From Dicyema japonicum (lineage: Eukaryota > Dicyemida > Rhombozoa > Dicyemidae): a stretch of 64,000 nucleotides of DNA. Of the stretch, positions 11,181 through 22,495 are shown piece after piece. The notes beneath the pieces are model-generated. The model did not search any database. It saw only the letters and a program-made list of their open reading frames with translations, and was not told where the DNA came from. A program made the translations under genes and the position numbers. The DNA lies in contig RDEW01000084.1 in assembly GCA_011109175.1 (NCBI GenBank), positions 24,862 through 88,861 of the forward strand. The letters run 5' to 3'. The stretch's first letter is position 1. Each line of letters opens with the position of its first letter.

Positions 11181-12227
11181 GGGCTAAACGACTTGGGAGA
11201 TCTTAATTTCATGACTCACCCTCTCAGTCAAATATCTTCTTTATCCACAATGGGTAGCCTTTAAATTTTACTTTTTTTGAATATTAAAGCTGACATTTTA
11301 GCCACCGGTTTTCTTGACATGTTAGCCATCCAGTCAAATCAATTTTCAAGATTTACAGAAATGCCATAAATGTTCAAACTTTGAGTAAAAGTCTATAAAA
11401 CTCATGCTCACTCGAAAAGAAGTGAATTACCTAGAACATCAGTGAGTTCCTGAGCTTTCAAAGGCGATTTTATTTTCGCTGTAACGTCTGCGGCTGGTAA
11501 AAAATGGTGCAACTGCTGTGGCTCGCGACATCCAGTAAGTTCCTTAGCTTTCGAAGATGATTGCTATTTTTGTTGAACACAAAATTTTGGATATAAAGCA
11601 TGTCTACGCGATCAAATCAAATTTGATATCCTTTAAGGAAATCTGTCTCATAACGAGACTAAAGAACCAAATGTATGGACATGGTCGTATTTAGTCTCAG
11701 ATTCAACATTTCGAAACTATGAATGAACACATTCCTTGCATAACTTTAAACCAAAAATCTATTAAATCTCGTACTCATTGATGAAGGATATACTGTTCTG
11801 TTAATGTTTCAATGTCAATCAGCTTCAACATAAAATTTCCTCATAGTACTAATTTTTCGTATTACTACTTCACAGGCGACATTTAATTTGAAATGTAAAT
11901 TTGTATTTTATTTATAATTAAAAATTTAATTATAAATTATTTTGGGTGGTTAGACAATTTTAATAAATATTTATCTTGTTTTGTTTTTTATTGTGATTGC
12001 TCATTACCTAAGAAATACGAATATCAACTTCTTTATAAAATCTTCTAATTTTAGGGAGTTGTGAAGAAGATGTAGAACTCGAGTTATGTATTTACCCTCG
12101 GTACCTTCAAGTGATAGAAACCGGTTCCTAAAGAGAATGTAACTGCCATATACTGACGTTCCTAAAATCCAAAAGGTTGATACCGCGCGGAGAAACCAAA
12201 GGCAGGACAGGACACAAGAAAAGTTAT
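11180..12227. other. No gene seen; small internal echo
   Basis: Two short similar segments occur here (CAGTGAGTTCCTGAGCTTTC at about 11440 and CCAGTAAGTTCCTTAGCTTT at about 11531). Otherwise AT-rich and not assigned. Confidence 0.4.
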
Positions 12228-12440
12228 TTGTCCTGTGGTCTTAAAGTGAACAGGAATAGAAAAGTGACGACTTTGTATGCCCAGTCTTATATAAGGTAGT
12301 GTGATACCCACGTGGTGACCGCAGCGGTAGGCGCCATGTTTACCTGAACTTCACGAGGTAAGGAAAATTCAATAGCATATATGCTCGGTAAAGGACGACC
12401 CAGAAACCCTACATCCAACCAGAAGACCCTCGGATTGATT
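12228..12440 (+). repeat. Dispersed repeat B, copy 1
   Basis: Shares with 37725-37930 the ordered segments GTGACGAC, CTTATATAAG/TTGTATAAG, GTGACC, GTTTACC..AATTTCACG and ACGAGGTAAGGAAAATTC. The second copy lies just upstream of the RTE-like LINE at 38 kb, so this may be a LINE 5' region. Confidence 0.55.
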
Positions 12441-12554
12441 AACTCTAAATTTATTTAGATGTTATTTTTAACTAAAAAACTACATTTTTGGAAATTTTTA
12501 GCAATTTTAAGAACATATAAATATTGACATTATTGACAAAAATCGCCTTAATGT

Positions 12555-12680
12555 TTATCATGTGTGGGGTCGAGGGAGGAGCATCGGGCCAAGTTGAGGT
12601 CTCTGCTAGAGCGTGCTTGGATCACGAGATTAGTTAGTTAGTGTTCCCGTGGTCTTTGGTATTATTATTATTTATTAAGA
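12555..12680 (+). repeat. Dispersed repeat C, copy 1 (LINE 3' end?)
   Basis: Shares with 55325-55440 the segment TTGAGGTCTCTGCTAGAGCG and GGATCACG followed by TAGTTAGTT and CTTTGGTATTATTATT. The 3' part is the recurrent 'TTAGTTAGTT...GTGGTCTTTGG' module, ending in a TTA-rich tail as expected for a retrotransposed 3' end. Confidence 0.6.
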
Positions 12681-12939
12681 CAATGGGACAAATTTATGAG
12701 CCAGGAAAGCAGTAAACTTTTTGAAGAATTAATATTCGACAAATACATGAAAGACCAAATACTCCTCGTATACAGGGGAGTATTGAACGTTTTAATAAAA
12801 CTTAGCGCGAAAATTATCTAAAATTGTCGATAAGGGTGAGTAAAAAGGCTTGATATATTGGAGAATGTTGTGTACAGTTATAACATTTTTGCCACTCATT
12901 TTCTAATCCGAGCTTTTTTAAAAGATATTTTATTTATTT

Positions 12940-13115
12940 AACACCCAAGACCACGGTAAAACCAAAACTTCCGCCAAAATCCTCATTCTTTCCCGGTGCT
13001 TCTCCCTCTTACCCACACAAGCTCGTACTGGGCGGCTGACTGTATTTGCAGGGCCACTTCCCGCATTCCGGAGTTTTGTTTAATGAGGGCCTCCAGAGTA
13101 GTCGGTTCTGTGAAA
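12940..13115 (-). mobile_element. LINE 3' end fragment
   Basis: On the minus strand a short frame (TEPTTLEALIKQNSGMREVA, then LQIQSAAQYELVWVRG) is followed by a tail (TTTTGGTTTTACCGTGGTCT, TGGGTGTTAAATAAA) of the kind that ends other LINE fragments here. Too short to place in a clade. Confidence 0.5.
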
Positions 13116-13796
13116 GATAATGTAGAATAGTTAGAATAAATTCAGTAATTTGTAGTTATAAATATTAAATAAGTCTTTAGATAATTCAAGTAATGCTTGT
13201 TTCACTCCAGAGAAAATAAAAATTCAAAAAATTTTTCGAGTCGGCAGCATTCAAAGAATTGTTCGAAATTAATAGATAAAATGTTCCAAAAGGAAATAGT
13301 CTGTGGGAATGGCAAACCTTAAAAAATAGTTAATTTAATAAAAAAATGTTCTTTGAACTTGATAATTAATTGGTAGATCAAAATCACAAAAATTTAACAA
13401 GTTACGCATGCGTAGGTGGTGATGTAACATAACGCAAAGTAAGAATTTGTAATAAGTTGGTATTTTTAGGTGAGGTGCAGTTTTTTATGTTTTTAAAAGT
13501 GGGTGAAAATACATTAGCATCAAAACTATTCTACTATTCAAATCAGACTGACCTTACTTCAATCAGCTCGGAAGAGATTTTTAGATTTTTCAACCAAAAC
13601 AGTGTTTCAATTCAAAATTCGACGTAATGCTTCATTTACGTTTAAAAGTCAATGTTCCTTTTCCAGAATTGAAAACGTTCAGAAAATAACTCTGGTTGTG
13701 TTCACTGCCGTGACAACAAAATAAAATGTTAGAATACCCCATATATAGAAGTCTTGTATTCTGCAAGGAATAGTCAGAATGAAGATCGCCTGCAAG

Positions 13797-13797
13797 N
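13797..13797. other. Single N, probable assembly join
   Basis: An isolated N lies directly before an A run. Similar single Ns occur at 17763, 33525, 59865, 62733 and 63497. Confidence 0.6.
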
Positions 13798-13819
13798 AAA
13801 AAAAAAATTATATAGTTTA

Positions 13820-14030
13820 AATTTATATTTTAATATGGTTAACCAAAACTAAATAAGTTTATGATACACGTTCTTATTACCTTTCTTGTGGTGCTGTGTT
13901 TTGTTTATTGCATTTTTCTAGTATATATTAATATTTCTTCATTGTAAGTGGAAGATTTATCAAACTTTTATCAAATAAATCTTTGATTTATCATTTCATC
14001 CTGCTACTTATAACTATGAAGAAATTGTTT
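13820..14030 (+). repeat. Dispersed repeat D, copy 1
   Basis: Shares with 19885-20130 TTTTAATATGGTTAACCA, then ATTTCTTCATTGTAAGTG, CAAACTTTTATCAAATAAAT, and CATC.TGCT.(C/T)TT.TAA.TATGAAGAAAT. A shorter echo is at 46565-46625. Non-coding, not assigned. Confidence 0.55.
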
Positions 14031-14767
14031 TTTTATTTGATTGAAGAAACACAGAGTCACAAGGGTCATATTGTATCCGCAATGCTATTCCATCTTAGGA
14101 TGGTTAGCGAGACTCATTGAAGAAATTATGATAACGTAAATTTTATATTTTATTCGTTTTGGATTTTTGTATTATTATTGATTATATTATTATGAATTCG
14201 TATATTTATATACACTTTACCTACGTCGTCCATCTTTGTACGATTACGAACGGTTTGTGAATTTCCTTAATTATATTCTCATATAAACGAGTTGGTAATT
14301 TAATTCTATATATTCACCAATTTGGAGATTTATACTGCATTGACTCTTTTAATCGATTCACTTTTTGGACAAAATATTCGTTAATTTTTTGAGAAATTGT
14401 ATCATTCGAGAGGAATATCTGAGTATTTACTTTGTATTATAAAAAGCATTGTGTCAAGAATGAGACGCTTGATTATTATTAATTCATTCTCAATATTTGA
14501 TGTTAAAAGACATAATATAATCTGATTATTAATTATATAACGAAAGTACATCTCTGTGACATTGTTAGCTTCATTCTCCAATTCGCATTATTATCAATTT
14601 CAATATTTGGCTAATCCAGTGGAGGTCAACATCAAAAATGAGCGTAAGAAATGTTCAGCAAAATCGATTGCGATGTATTTGATGAAACTACATTGTACAA
14701 AATCTCTTAATTTAAAAATTTGTTAACTGGTTGGTGGGAAAGTTTGGTTGTTTATACTATCATCATT

Positions 14768-15900
14768 CTAACAACGACTTTGAACAATAATATTTAATAC
14801 AATTCCAATACATTCCCATGACTGAAAAATATATATCACAGTAGTTGAAGAGACTATGTTCGCCTTTTCAATAACATTCAATACTGATTGTCCATGTTGG
14901 TCGTGAATAACAATATTCCCTGGTCGTTTCTTTTTGCTAATAATCCGAATGTCTTTGAACATTTTGGATCCGTTCTTATATTTCTTGATTTCATCGACCT
15001 GTTCCTCCACTTCCTTTCTTGCGTTTAGCTTTAAACCAAGCGTATCCAATTGGGTTTGTAATCTCTGTAGACAGTCATATACATTGTTAGGATGACCTCC
15101 CAGGGTGCAATCATCCAAATACCACACGTTCAGCGGAGTAGTAAGGCATCTCATGACACGGTCGACACCGAGGCAGAACAATGCCGGTCCTAGTGGGTCT
15201 CCTTGTTGAACCCCACACGACGAGGGAATGAATTATTTCCCATGTACAAGACTGGACGGTTTTCCATATGAACAATGAACATAATTATATATAGACGGGT
15301 AATGGGTAAGACAATCTTCCAAAATTACATCGCGCCGTATGGTATTGAAGGCGTTTTTTATGTCAATCTTGAGGACCACACAAGGCATGTTCGTTCTGTT
15401 TCCAGTAAACATCCGAACGGCATGAACCGCCGCCTCACATCCACCAGGAGTACCGACCCCTACTTGGGTTGGTCGCAGTTGTTTGACAAGCATCGGAAGG
15501 ATTGCTCTGCTAGCAAGTTTAGAAGCCAGTCGACGAAAAACAAACCCAACAGCAATAGGACGAATTCCTCCTCCACACTTATCAAAGGCAATTTACTTGG
15601 CGGAAAACATAATATGACGGATTGCTTCTGGTAATCTTCCGGAAAGCATTCTGTTGATTAACCTCGTTATAGCCGATAATAGCCGAACACCAGAGTTCCC
15701 CGTATTCTGATCAATTAAGTCTTTTAGGTGTCCTGGACGGAGTCCGTCGAGTCCGCCACTGCTGCTTGGAACGAATGAGAGGATCGCATCTTTCACGTCC
15801 CCCTCAGAAATAATCAGACTAGGTAATTCTCCAGAGCAAGTAGGGATCTGCTCGTCCACTGGCGGACCAGGATGTCGTTCAACCAGTGCATCGTAGGAGT
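14768..15900 (-). mobile_element. R2-like LINE reverse transcriptase domain, best preserved copy
   Basis: Reading the minus strand down from 15900 gives SSGGLDGLRPGHLKDL, then (after a frameshift) GGIRPIAVGFVFRRL, then GGCEAAVHAVRM and CVVLKIDIKNAFNTIRRDV. These are followed by CGVQQGDPLGPALFCLGVD and NVWYLDDCTLGG, the active-site block with both aspartates. RT blocks are in correct order and the domain is nearly complete, with only one or two frame changes. After LDTLGLKLNARK the similarity fades into an unassigned tail. The elements with this RT carry a C-terminal CxC...H...C knuckle and RPDG...WDA motif elsewhere in the window (24.5 kb), which I read as a restriction-like endonuclease. Confidence 0.85.
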
Positions 15901-15952
15901 GTTCAGTTGGTAGCCTAAATTATATACGATTTTATAATACTTCAGTAACTTT

Positions 15953-15988
15953 CAGCTTTAAAGTAATTTAGGCTCCTCAGTATTATTG
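15953..15988 (+). repeat. Direct repeat, left copy
   Basis: AGCTTTAAAGTAATTTAGGC continuing CTCCTCAGTATTA recurs at 16792-16825 with one change. The pair brackets about 800 bp that contains a minus-strand Jockey-like fragment. Confidence 0.7.
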
Positions 15989-16339
15989 AATATTAAAATA
16001 TATTAATTTATCTCACCTTAGTATATGAGGGTTTCACTCGATCTACAAGCTCACAAGTCTTCTGGTGTAAGTTATTCAGATCAACTCACTCCAATCACAA
16101 CCAGCTCTTTATGGTAGATCAGCGTATAATTAATGCCCATAGATAATAGATTGGGTCTTTTACAGGTCTCTTCAGTTTTAGTACTTACAAAATTGCTGGA
16201 TCCACGTGGATTTTAATTTTGCTAAATCACAGAAACTACACATTCGTGACCGGCCTATTGTGGGTTTTTTAGTTTAATTATTTCGCCACAATAACGGTTT
16301 GAAATGAAGGGTTGTCTCTTACTACTAAAACAGAATTCG

Positions 16340-16790
16340 AAAACAGCGTCATTCGTAACCTCCTCGTGTCCTATCAAGACGTCCATACTACAGACACTCC
16401 AAGTTTTGAACTTGGCGGCAATCATCCGAATATTTCGCCTTCATAATTGCCATTATGATGGGACCTGTTCAGCCACGGTCTTCTAAAGATCACTGGAAGA
16501 TGTCCAATCTTAATATTTTTGCTGCCATACAGTGGTCATATTGCCTAGGTCATTATTGAATCCCCTGCCTCACTAACCAGTAGGGGACCAGCAGATTTTA
16601 AACTTGGATGAGGGCACTTGCAAAATTCAATTTCTGTAGTCCTTTAGTGAAGACCTGTATGGCATGGTAGGTGAAATTAAGCAGCCTGTCGTATGTCACT
16701 CCCAGCATTGAGAGGTTCCTTGTGACAGGTATCCGAGTATGTCCGATAAAGATTTCTTGTTCTTCTTTGGACCGCCGGTCAGAGGTGAAT
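16340..16790 (-). mobile_element. Jockey-like RT fragment
   Basis: The minus strand encodes KLFTSDRRSKEEQEIFIGHT then RIPVTRNLSMLGVTYDRLLN and FTYHAIQVFTKGLQKLNFAS, the post-active-site block of Jockey-like RTs. The 23.6 kb copy has the equivalent LFTTDRRFKGGLEISIG and ILGVAFDSLLTFSSH. Only this block is recognisable, and it sits between the 36-bp direct repeats. Confidence 0.65.
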
Positions 16791-16791
16791 A

Positions 16792-16825
16792 GCTTTAAAG
16801 TAATTTAGGCTCCTCAGTACTACTC
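16792..16825 (+). repeat. Direct repeat, right copy
   Basis: Second copy of the 15953-15988 repeat, directly before a plus-strand RT fragment. Confidence 0.7.
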
Positions 16826-16829
16826 CAAT

Positions 16830-17400
16830 TTACTTCGGAATCATTCTGTTAATAGTCTGTTTTACGGGGATTTCATGGTTCCATCGTCCTCAGGTGTTCA
16901 TCAGGGCGACCCCCTCGGACTACTGCTGTTCTCCTCAGAATTGAAGATGATTACGAAGCTCTCTCGATGCCCGCTAACATCTGGTACCTCGATGACGCTG
17001 TTCTTAGACGGTCTTCCAGGAGTTAGAAGTACTCATCCCCGCGTTGTCCAAGATGGTTCTTGTGTTGAACACAACGAAATGTGAAATAACAAACTGTGGT
17101 CTTGCTGACGATGACTTCTATTCAATTGTTCCAAAATTTTACTCCTTGTTTCTTGGTGAGATTTCGACCCCTGAAAACGAATTGATTTTTCTTGGATCCC
17201 CATTACTAGGAATGCGATGAAGCATGTCTTCCTTCAGTGATTGAATATAATCGAGCTCATCTCTGAAAGAACTCGAAACACTTTCTTGGATTACAGAAAC
17301 ATTACTGGAAAAATTTTGAGCAATAGGCGGACATAAACTTTGCAGATTTCGATGCTGTCTTTCACTCAATAGTGCAGTTTCCTATGTTAACAGAAAGATT
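16830..17400 (+). mobile_element. R2-like LINE RT fragment
   Basis: Plus-strand frames give GDFMVPSSSGVHQGDPLGLL, then (shifted) NIWYLDDAVL, and later STPENELIFLGSPLLG, matching the order in the WYLDD-type family. The frame is open at 16875-17084 only. It is in opposite orientation to the 14768-15900 copy. Confidence 0.7.
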
Positions 17401-18162
17401 CAGTACATTCAATTCACTCAGAGCAATGAAGGTATTTACAACAGAAAGATAAATCAAATCATACATAAATGTTTGACAACAAAACGAGAATAAAAGAAAC
17501 GTAATAGTCTAAAAACATCCAAAGGTCATCCCCAAAAATTAGAGACCAAATCCGAATGCAGTATAGCGAAATATGAACTTTAAAATTAAAAAAGTGGACG
17601 AATGGAGAAAAATCAACTACGCGTTTAATAAACCAAGGTCCCTCTCTTGGAGCAAAAACCTTTAGAAGATAAACAGTAGTGATTTCAGCAAAAAAGGAAC
17701 TCGATTGAATAAAGCTCTAAACTCAAAACAGCACTTACATCATAAAAGTATGAAGGTCGACCNATATTTTCTGAAAACCTCTGGTCTATACTAATTAAAA
17801 TTCAGAAAAAGTAAGTGAACCAGATATGAAGAATTTGAGTTATGAAAAGTTCGATCAATATCATCCTGTCATGTGGCGTGAGAAAGGTGATAATGGGAGA
17901 CAGCCCATATTCAACTTTAATCATTTCTATGTATAAATACGAGATCCCAGAGATCCCGGAGATGGGGGACAATATGAGACAGCCATCCACTTGTCTAGGT
18001 GACGCCTAGTGCCAGGCCGGCACGAACAAATATCATTTGCTTTTTCCCACTTTACTGAAGGGGTTTCCACAACTGCATGTAATAGACGTTTTACCTTTTA
18101 TGTTGATTCCGGATGGACTCTGTTTCTGTAGAAGTGGAAACTGGATACTCTTAATTAGTTGT

Positions 18163-18492
18163 TTACTTTAACTTCTTTCTCGGAGTATCCGGTGTTAATA
18201 AATTAATATAATAATTATATAGAAAAGTCGCATGCTCATTAATTGGTTTAAAGAAGTTAACACTATTCAGTTTAGTCTTCGTAAGATTCACGATCCAATT
18301 CTCCATTTCTGCATAAATAGACTTCATATTAGTCTTCATGACGTTACTATATTTGTCTTCTAATCCGCCAAGATATCGATAACCTCCCAGACCGTCAAGT
18401 AACATATCTTTTTTCAACCAAACATTCAAAATTTGTCGTTTTTCAACCAAACATTCAACATTTGTCGTTTTCAACCAAACATTCAACAGCAT
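18163..18492 (-). mobile_element. RT C-terminal fragment with minisatellite start
   Basis: The frame contains GLGGYRYLGGLEDKYSNVMK and LTKTKLNSVNFFKPINEHAT, the 'YLG...MK...LN..N...AIN..A' pattern after the active site in some non-LTR RTs. The beginning of the frame is made by a roughly 29-bp tandem repeat at 18415-18486 (units start CAACCAAACATTCAA), not by conserved protein, so the true element boundary is probably near 18410. Confidence 0.6.
18415..18486. repeat. Minisatellite, about 29-bp unit
   Basis: Two full units and one partial unit of CAACCAAACATTCAA(A/C)ATTTG followed by TCGTTTT. Confidence 0.8.
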
Positions 18493-18607
18493 GATCAGTT
18501 GCTTTCATAAAATTATCTCATCATTGAGACAAACTTTAATTGATTCTATGTAATTCATCCAAGTTTCAGTATCAATTGATGAATATCTGAGTTTCGAAAA
18601 ACAGTAC

Positions 18608-19246
18608 TAGGACATTTTTTCGACAGATATTTGGCCGATAGGAGACTAGGCCGACAGACGTTTAGTATACATGTTACATTGTGTAAAACATGTTCGGTTT
18701 CATTAGTGTACGCTATTGCTCAAAAAAATCTCAATAAATGTATGAACAAATATTTTAAACACTGAAAGAGAAATTAACTCCACCATTATTTACCATAGAT
18801 TATGAGCGAGCAGCGATAAATGCTATCAACAGAATTTTGCAAATGTGTGTGGCTGCTACCTTCACTTTGGGCAGTGTTTATGGCGAAAAATACAAAATCT
18901 AGGACTGCAGACATAATCCCAGCAAATGCAAACTTAATTAAAAGTATTCAAGCACTGGCATTTGTTCCTGTACGTCATTGAAAGTTTCCGAGCGCTTCTT
19001 GAAACTATAAATGACAAGACTGGTGACGTTTCTGGAGATTTTCTTACTTATTTTGAGACATCGGTGCCTTGCAAGGAAAAGAAGGCCATTGTTTAGTTTA
19101 GAAATGTAGAATGTACATGACAGACAGGCAGAAGGCCTCCCAAGAACTATAAATTCACTTGAAGGATTGCACAGATCTTTTTAACAAAGAGTATCTGTCG
19201 GCCAAATGTCCTGTCGGCCTAATATCTATCGGCCAAATGTGGTTTC
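18608..19246 (+). mobile_element. MULE (Mutator-like) transposon remnant
   Basis: The ends are imperfect inverted repeats built from CGACAGATATTTGGCCGATA and AGGCCGACAG subunits (18608-18662, and 19193-19246 inverted). Inside, broken plus-strand frames give VCGCYLHFGQCLWRKIQNLG followed by GLQT, the 'GC.FHF.Q.LWRK' block of MULE transposases. AIV and a late PRTINSLEGLHRSF-like segment (shifted) match the 'TNS.E.WH..' block. About 640 bp remain, so most of the transposase is gone. No clean target duplication was found. Confidence 0.7.
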
Positions 19247-19331
19247 GTTTGGTTATTTCGATAACTATTGACAGAGAAAACACAATTTACATTCAAGCTT
19301 CCAAACTTTTAATATCTAAATGGTAATTCTT

Positions 19332-19657
19332 TTTTCTTTTTTTTAAAGCCTTTTCACGAGAGCCATAATATTTATAGCTCCGCATAGGCAGGACACTCAC
19401 TTTATTTAAGTAAAAGACAGTTAATTTTAACTAATCGTAGAACCAAGGATTGATCTTCACTTTTTTTTCTTTTTTTTGTGTGAGTGTCCTTTCTAGACAA
19501 TCCAGTTCCGCAGTGAGTATCCACTGATGACGGCGTCACTCGTCAAACCCTTTCTGCATCGTAGAAGCGTGGAACCTTCCACCAGGTAAACATCAGCGAG
19601 ATTCGAACCCGTAGCCTAAGCCACTTATGCCGACACCTAACCACTATGGCACCCGGC
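19332..19657 (-). repeat. tRNA-derived SINE, copy 2, full length with TSD
   Basis: On the minus strand this starts GCCGGGTGCCATAGTGGTTAG, has the B box GGTTCGAATC, then the shared body and 3' end TATGGCTCTCGTGAAAAGGC. It is flanked by the direct repeat TGGTAATTCTT at 19321-19331 and 19658-19668, which marks its exact ends as a retrotransposed insertion. Confidence 0.9.
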
Positions 19658-19884
19658 TGGTAATTCTTATTAATAATAAATTAATTTACTTGAATAAAAT
19701 ACATTCATATTAGCACGTTTATGTTAATCAGAAAATATCAAGTCGACGATGGTTGTTCAATTTAGTCAGAGACCCCTAACAACTCTTCAAACAATAAATG
19801 AATAATGTCCTTATCGGTATCGTGTAGGATCCCACAATAATAACTTAAATGAATAAAAAAGTTTATATAATTATATTAATAACT

Positions 19885-20130
19885 ATTAATATTTTAATAT
19901 GGTCAACCATAATCAATAACCTTATTATAATAAACCTCAACATTGACTCTTGTTGTCTTTCATCTTATTTGCTTTATATCTTTATTTTATTTTAAAACAA
20001 AGTAATATTTGCTTATAATATAATTTCTTCATTATTGAAAGTGCAAAATTAGTCAAACTTTTATCAAATAAATCTTTGATTCGTCACTTCATTCATCATG
20101 CTGCTTTTAATTATGAAGAAATCATGTGAT
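19885..20130 (+). repeat. Dispersed repeat D, copy 2
   Basis: Matches 13820-14030 in order over most of its length, with an extra AT-rich segment in the middle. Confidence 0.55.
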
Positions 20131-21588
20131 GTACATTTTATTTTGGTTCATGTTGAATTTTTTTATAATCGAATATATTATATTTTTGAAAACCAATTTT
20201 TGTATCAAAAATATAAATTTTTACATTTCTATATCGCTTTGATAAGCGTTTCCATTGTTGCAATCAGGAATATCTTGATGAAACATTCGTTAAATCTCTG
20301 AAACTTGTTGATGATTTGTTTAGTATTTTCTTCTTTTTTTGTCAAATTCACTTCTAAATCATAATTTTTATAGTGAGTATTTCTTGCCGGATAAAATATA
20401 TTCATTTCATTGTTTATATACATCTCGATAAATATATGAATGTTTTTTCGAGATCTACCTTTGTTCCTTAACACTTTCCATTTTGTCATTACTACACCAA
20501 ACCGCTTTTATTGGCGTAAACATGTCTGAAAAGTGGGTAGTCAAAAAGTTAACAAGTACATTCTATTCCCTGAAATACATTTAATCATTTTCGGATTTCA
20601 CAAAGTGTGTTCTTTATTATCTTAGTTATGTGGTTAATTTCCAAGTCTACATACCAGTGGTTTTCATTTCTTTTGTATCTCTAAAACACTTTTTTTTGCA
20701 TTGAGCCTCTCATTATATATAATAATCCCTTCTATAGTTGGGATGTAACTTTGCCACAAAACTCTTCACAGCTATCTCTATATGTAGTGATGTGCCAAAC
20801 TCTGTGAGGTATTCTTGATTTTTGGTCTTGCTGACAAGAAGGGGCATTTATCCCTCAGTGCTCGATATATTGGCCTTAATAACCTACAAGGTATTACTTT
20901 AAACTCTCCATTTTGGAATATTTCCCATTAAGTGTGTTAGTAATGGGGGCAAGATTGTAATCAGCAGAATGAATTATCTATTGTTCCTTTCTTGCTTATC
21001 ATCTTTTTGCCAAGCAGATGTGCTAATAGATACTTCTCCTGTTCCTCTATTATTGGATCCTTTGGTGGTTATCGATTGTTTCATCTTTATTTTTCCAAGT
21101 GCTTCATTGCAATGACACCACATTTTTGTAGAAGATTTTTATGTTGAAATTTGCCTGAGTAACAAAAATTTGATTTATGAATAATTGAAATACAAAATTT
21201 AGTTGTTTTTTTTAATTACTATTTACCATTGAACTATCACACCCTGTGTGAAAACTAGGTGGACCAGACGAAGTTAGCAAATAGTAACGGATTTTCCGAT
21301 AGGTCCTCCAGACGCTGAGGGTATAGATAACAGAAGACCCCATGCAGTGGAGATTCCTGCTATGTCGACATTGCAGAATCAACTCGTATATGACGACGAA
21401 AACAAATAAAAAAGCATTATCTTAACATGTTTCCATTGATGATATCACGTATTTGCTCAAAAAAACATTTTTTAGGTTAACCGCAAAAAATAAAAAATAG
21501 CATTTTTAATCCAAACTATTTTAGGAAGATATGAAGAGTAGTATTTTTATTAATTTAATTTTTGATTTAATATTAGAAGTGGTGTGGT
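20130..21588. other. No gene seen
   Basis: AT-rich sequence. Open frames at 20098-20489 overlap on opposite strands and carry no motif. Confidence 0.4.
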
Positions 21589-22188
21589 GTGATCAACAAA
21601 AATCTCATGGAAATTAAAGAACGAAAAGAAGACAAAGTACGAGGAACAAATCCAGTACGGACAAATCAGGTATGTTTTTTATGTGGACAATCGAACATCA
21701 GGAAATATTGGATTAACTGCACACAATGTGAATCATTCGCCCATCTGGGCTGCATAAAAATGAGTAAAGCTTGCGCCGAGACGCTGTCGAGTTGGCTGTT
21801 CCCCTCTTGTATTGGAATGGAGGCCCCCAGGCGGGGAAAAACAACTCAGTCAAACTTTACACTGCCACATACAGACCATACTCTCTTGAAGATCTCGAAC
21901 CTCACGATAGCCATGAAGATTCCAGTAAAAATCCCTAAAGGAGTACGAATTGCCGCAGCTACGTGTCTTTCAGATGCCATTGCTTACGCACTATCCTCTA
22001 ACAGTTGGGAATCCTGGCTAAAACTTATATGCTTTGCACCTGTCGCACTCGGAATACCTACAAAGGAATCTGATGACAATAATAAAGAAACAAACTCCCG
22101 ACTCAACTTATCCGGGAAACTGAAACGAAACATAATGAATTTTAGCTGTCATAACATACACGCAATACTTGAACATCCACTTAATGTC
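21589..22188 (+). mobile_element. R2-like LINE N-terminus with PHD-like zinc finger
   Basis: An open frame runs into the N gap. Residues about 29-70 read CFLCGQSNIRKYWINCTQC, then FAHLGC, then SWLFPSC: a C-x2-C...C-x2-C-x4-H-x2-C...W-x4-C pattern like a PHD finger. It is followed at about residues 105-160 by IPVKIPKGVRIAAATCLSDA and SWESWLKLICFAPVALG, the block that also opens the LINE copies at 1.1 kb and 62.9 kb. Therefore this is the start of the R2-like LINE. An animal chromatin gene is less likely. The downstream RT is lost in the gap or never present. Confidence 0.75.
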
Positions 22189-22495
22189 NNNNNNNNNNNN
22201 NNNNNNNNNNNNNNNNNNNNNNNNNNNNNNNNNNNNNNNNNNNNNNNNNNNNNNNNNNNNNNNNNNNNNNNNNNNNNNNNNNNNNNNNNNNNNNNNNNNN
22301 NNNNNNNNNNNNNNNNNNNNNNNNNNNNNNNNNNNNNNNNNNNNNNNNNNNNNNNNNNNNNNNNNNNNNNNNNNNNNNNNNNNNNNNNNNNNNNNNNNNN
22401 NNNNNNNNNNNNNNNNNNNNNNNNNNNNNNNNNNNNNNNNNNNNNNNNNNNNNNNNNNNNNNNNNNNNNNNNNNNNNNNNNNNNNNNNNNNNNNN
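22189..22495. other. Assembly gap (307 Ns)
   Basis: Run of N. The sequence on the left is R2-like LINE and on the right Jockey-like LINE, so the gap may hide an element boundary. Confidence 0.99.
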
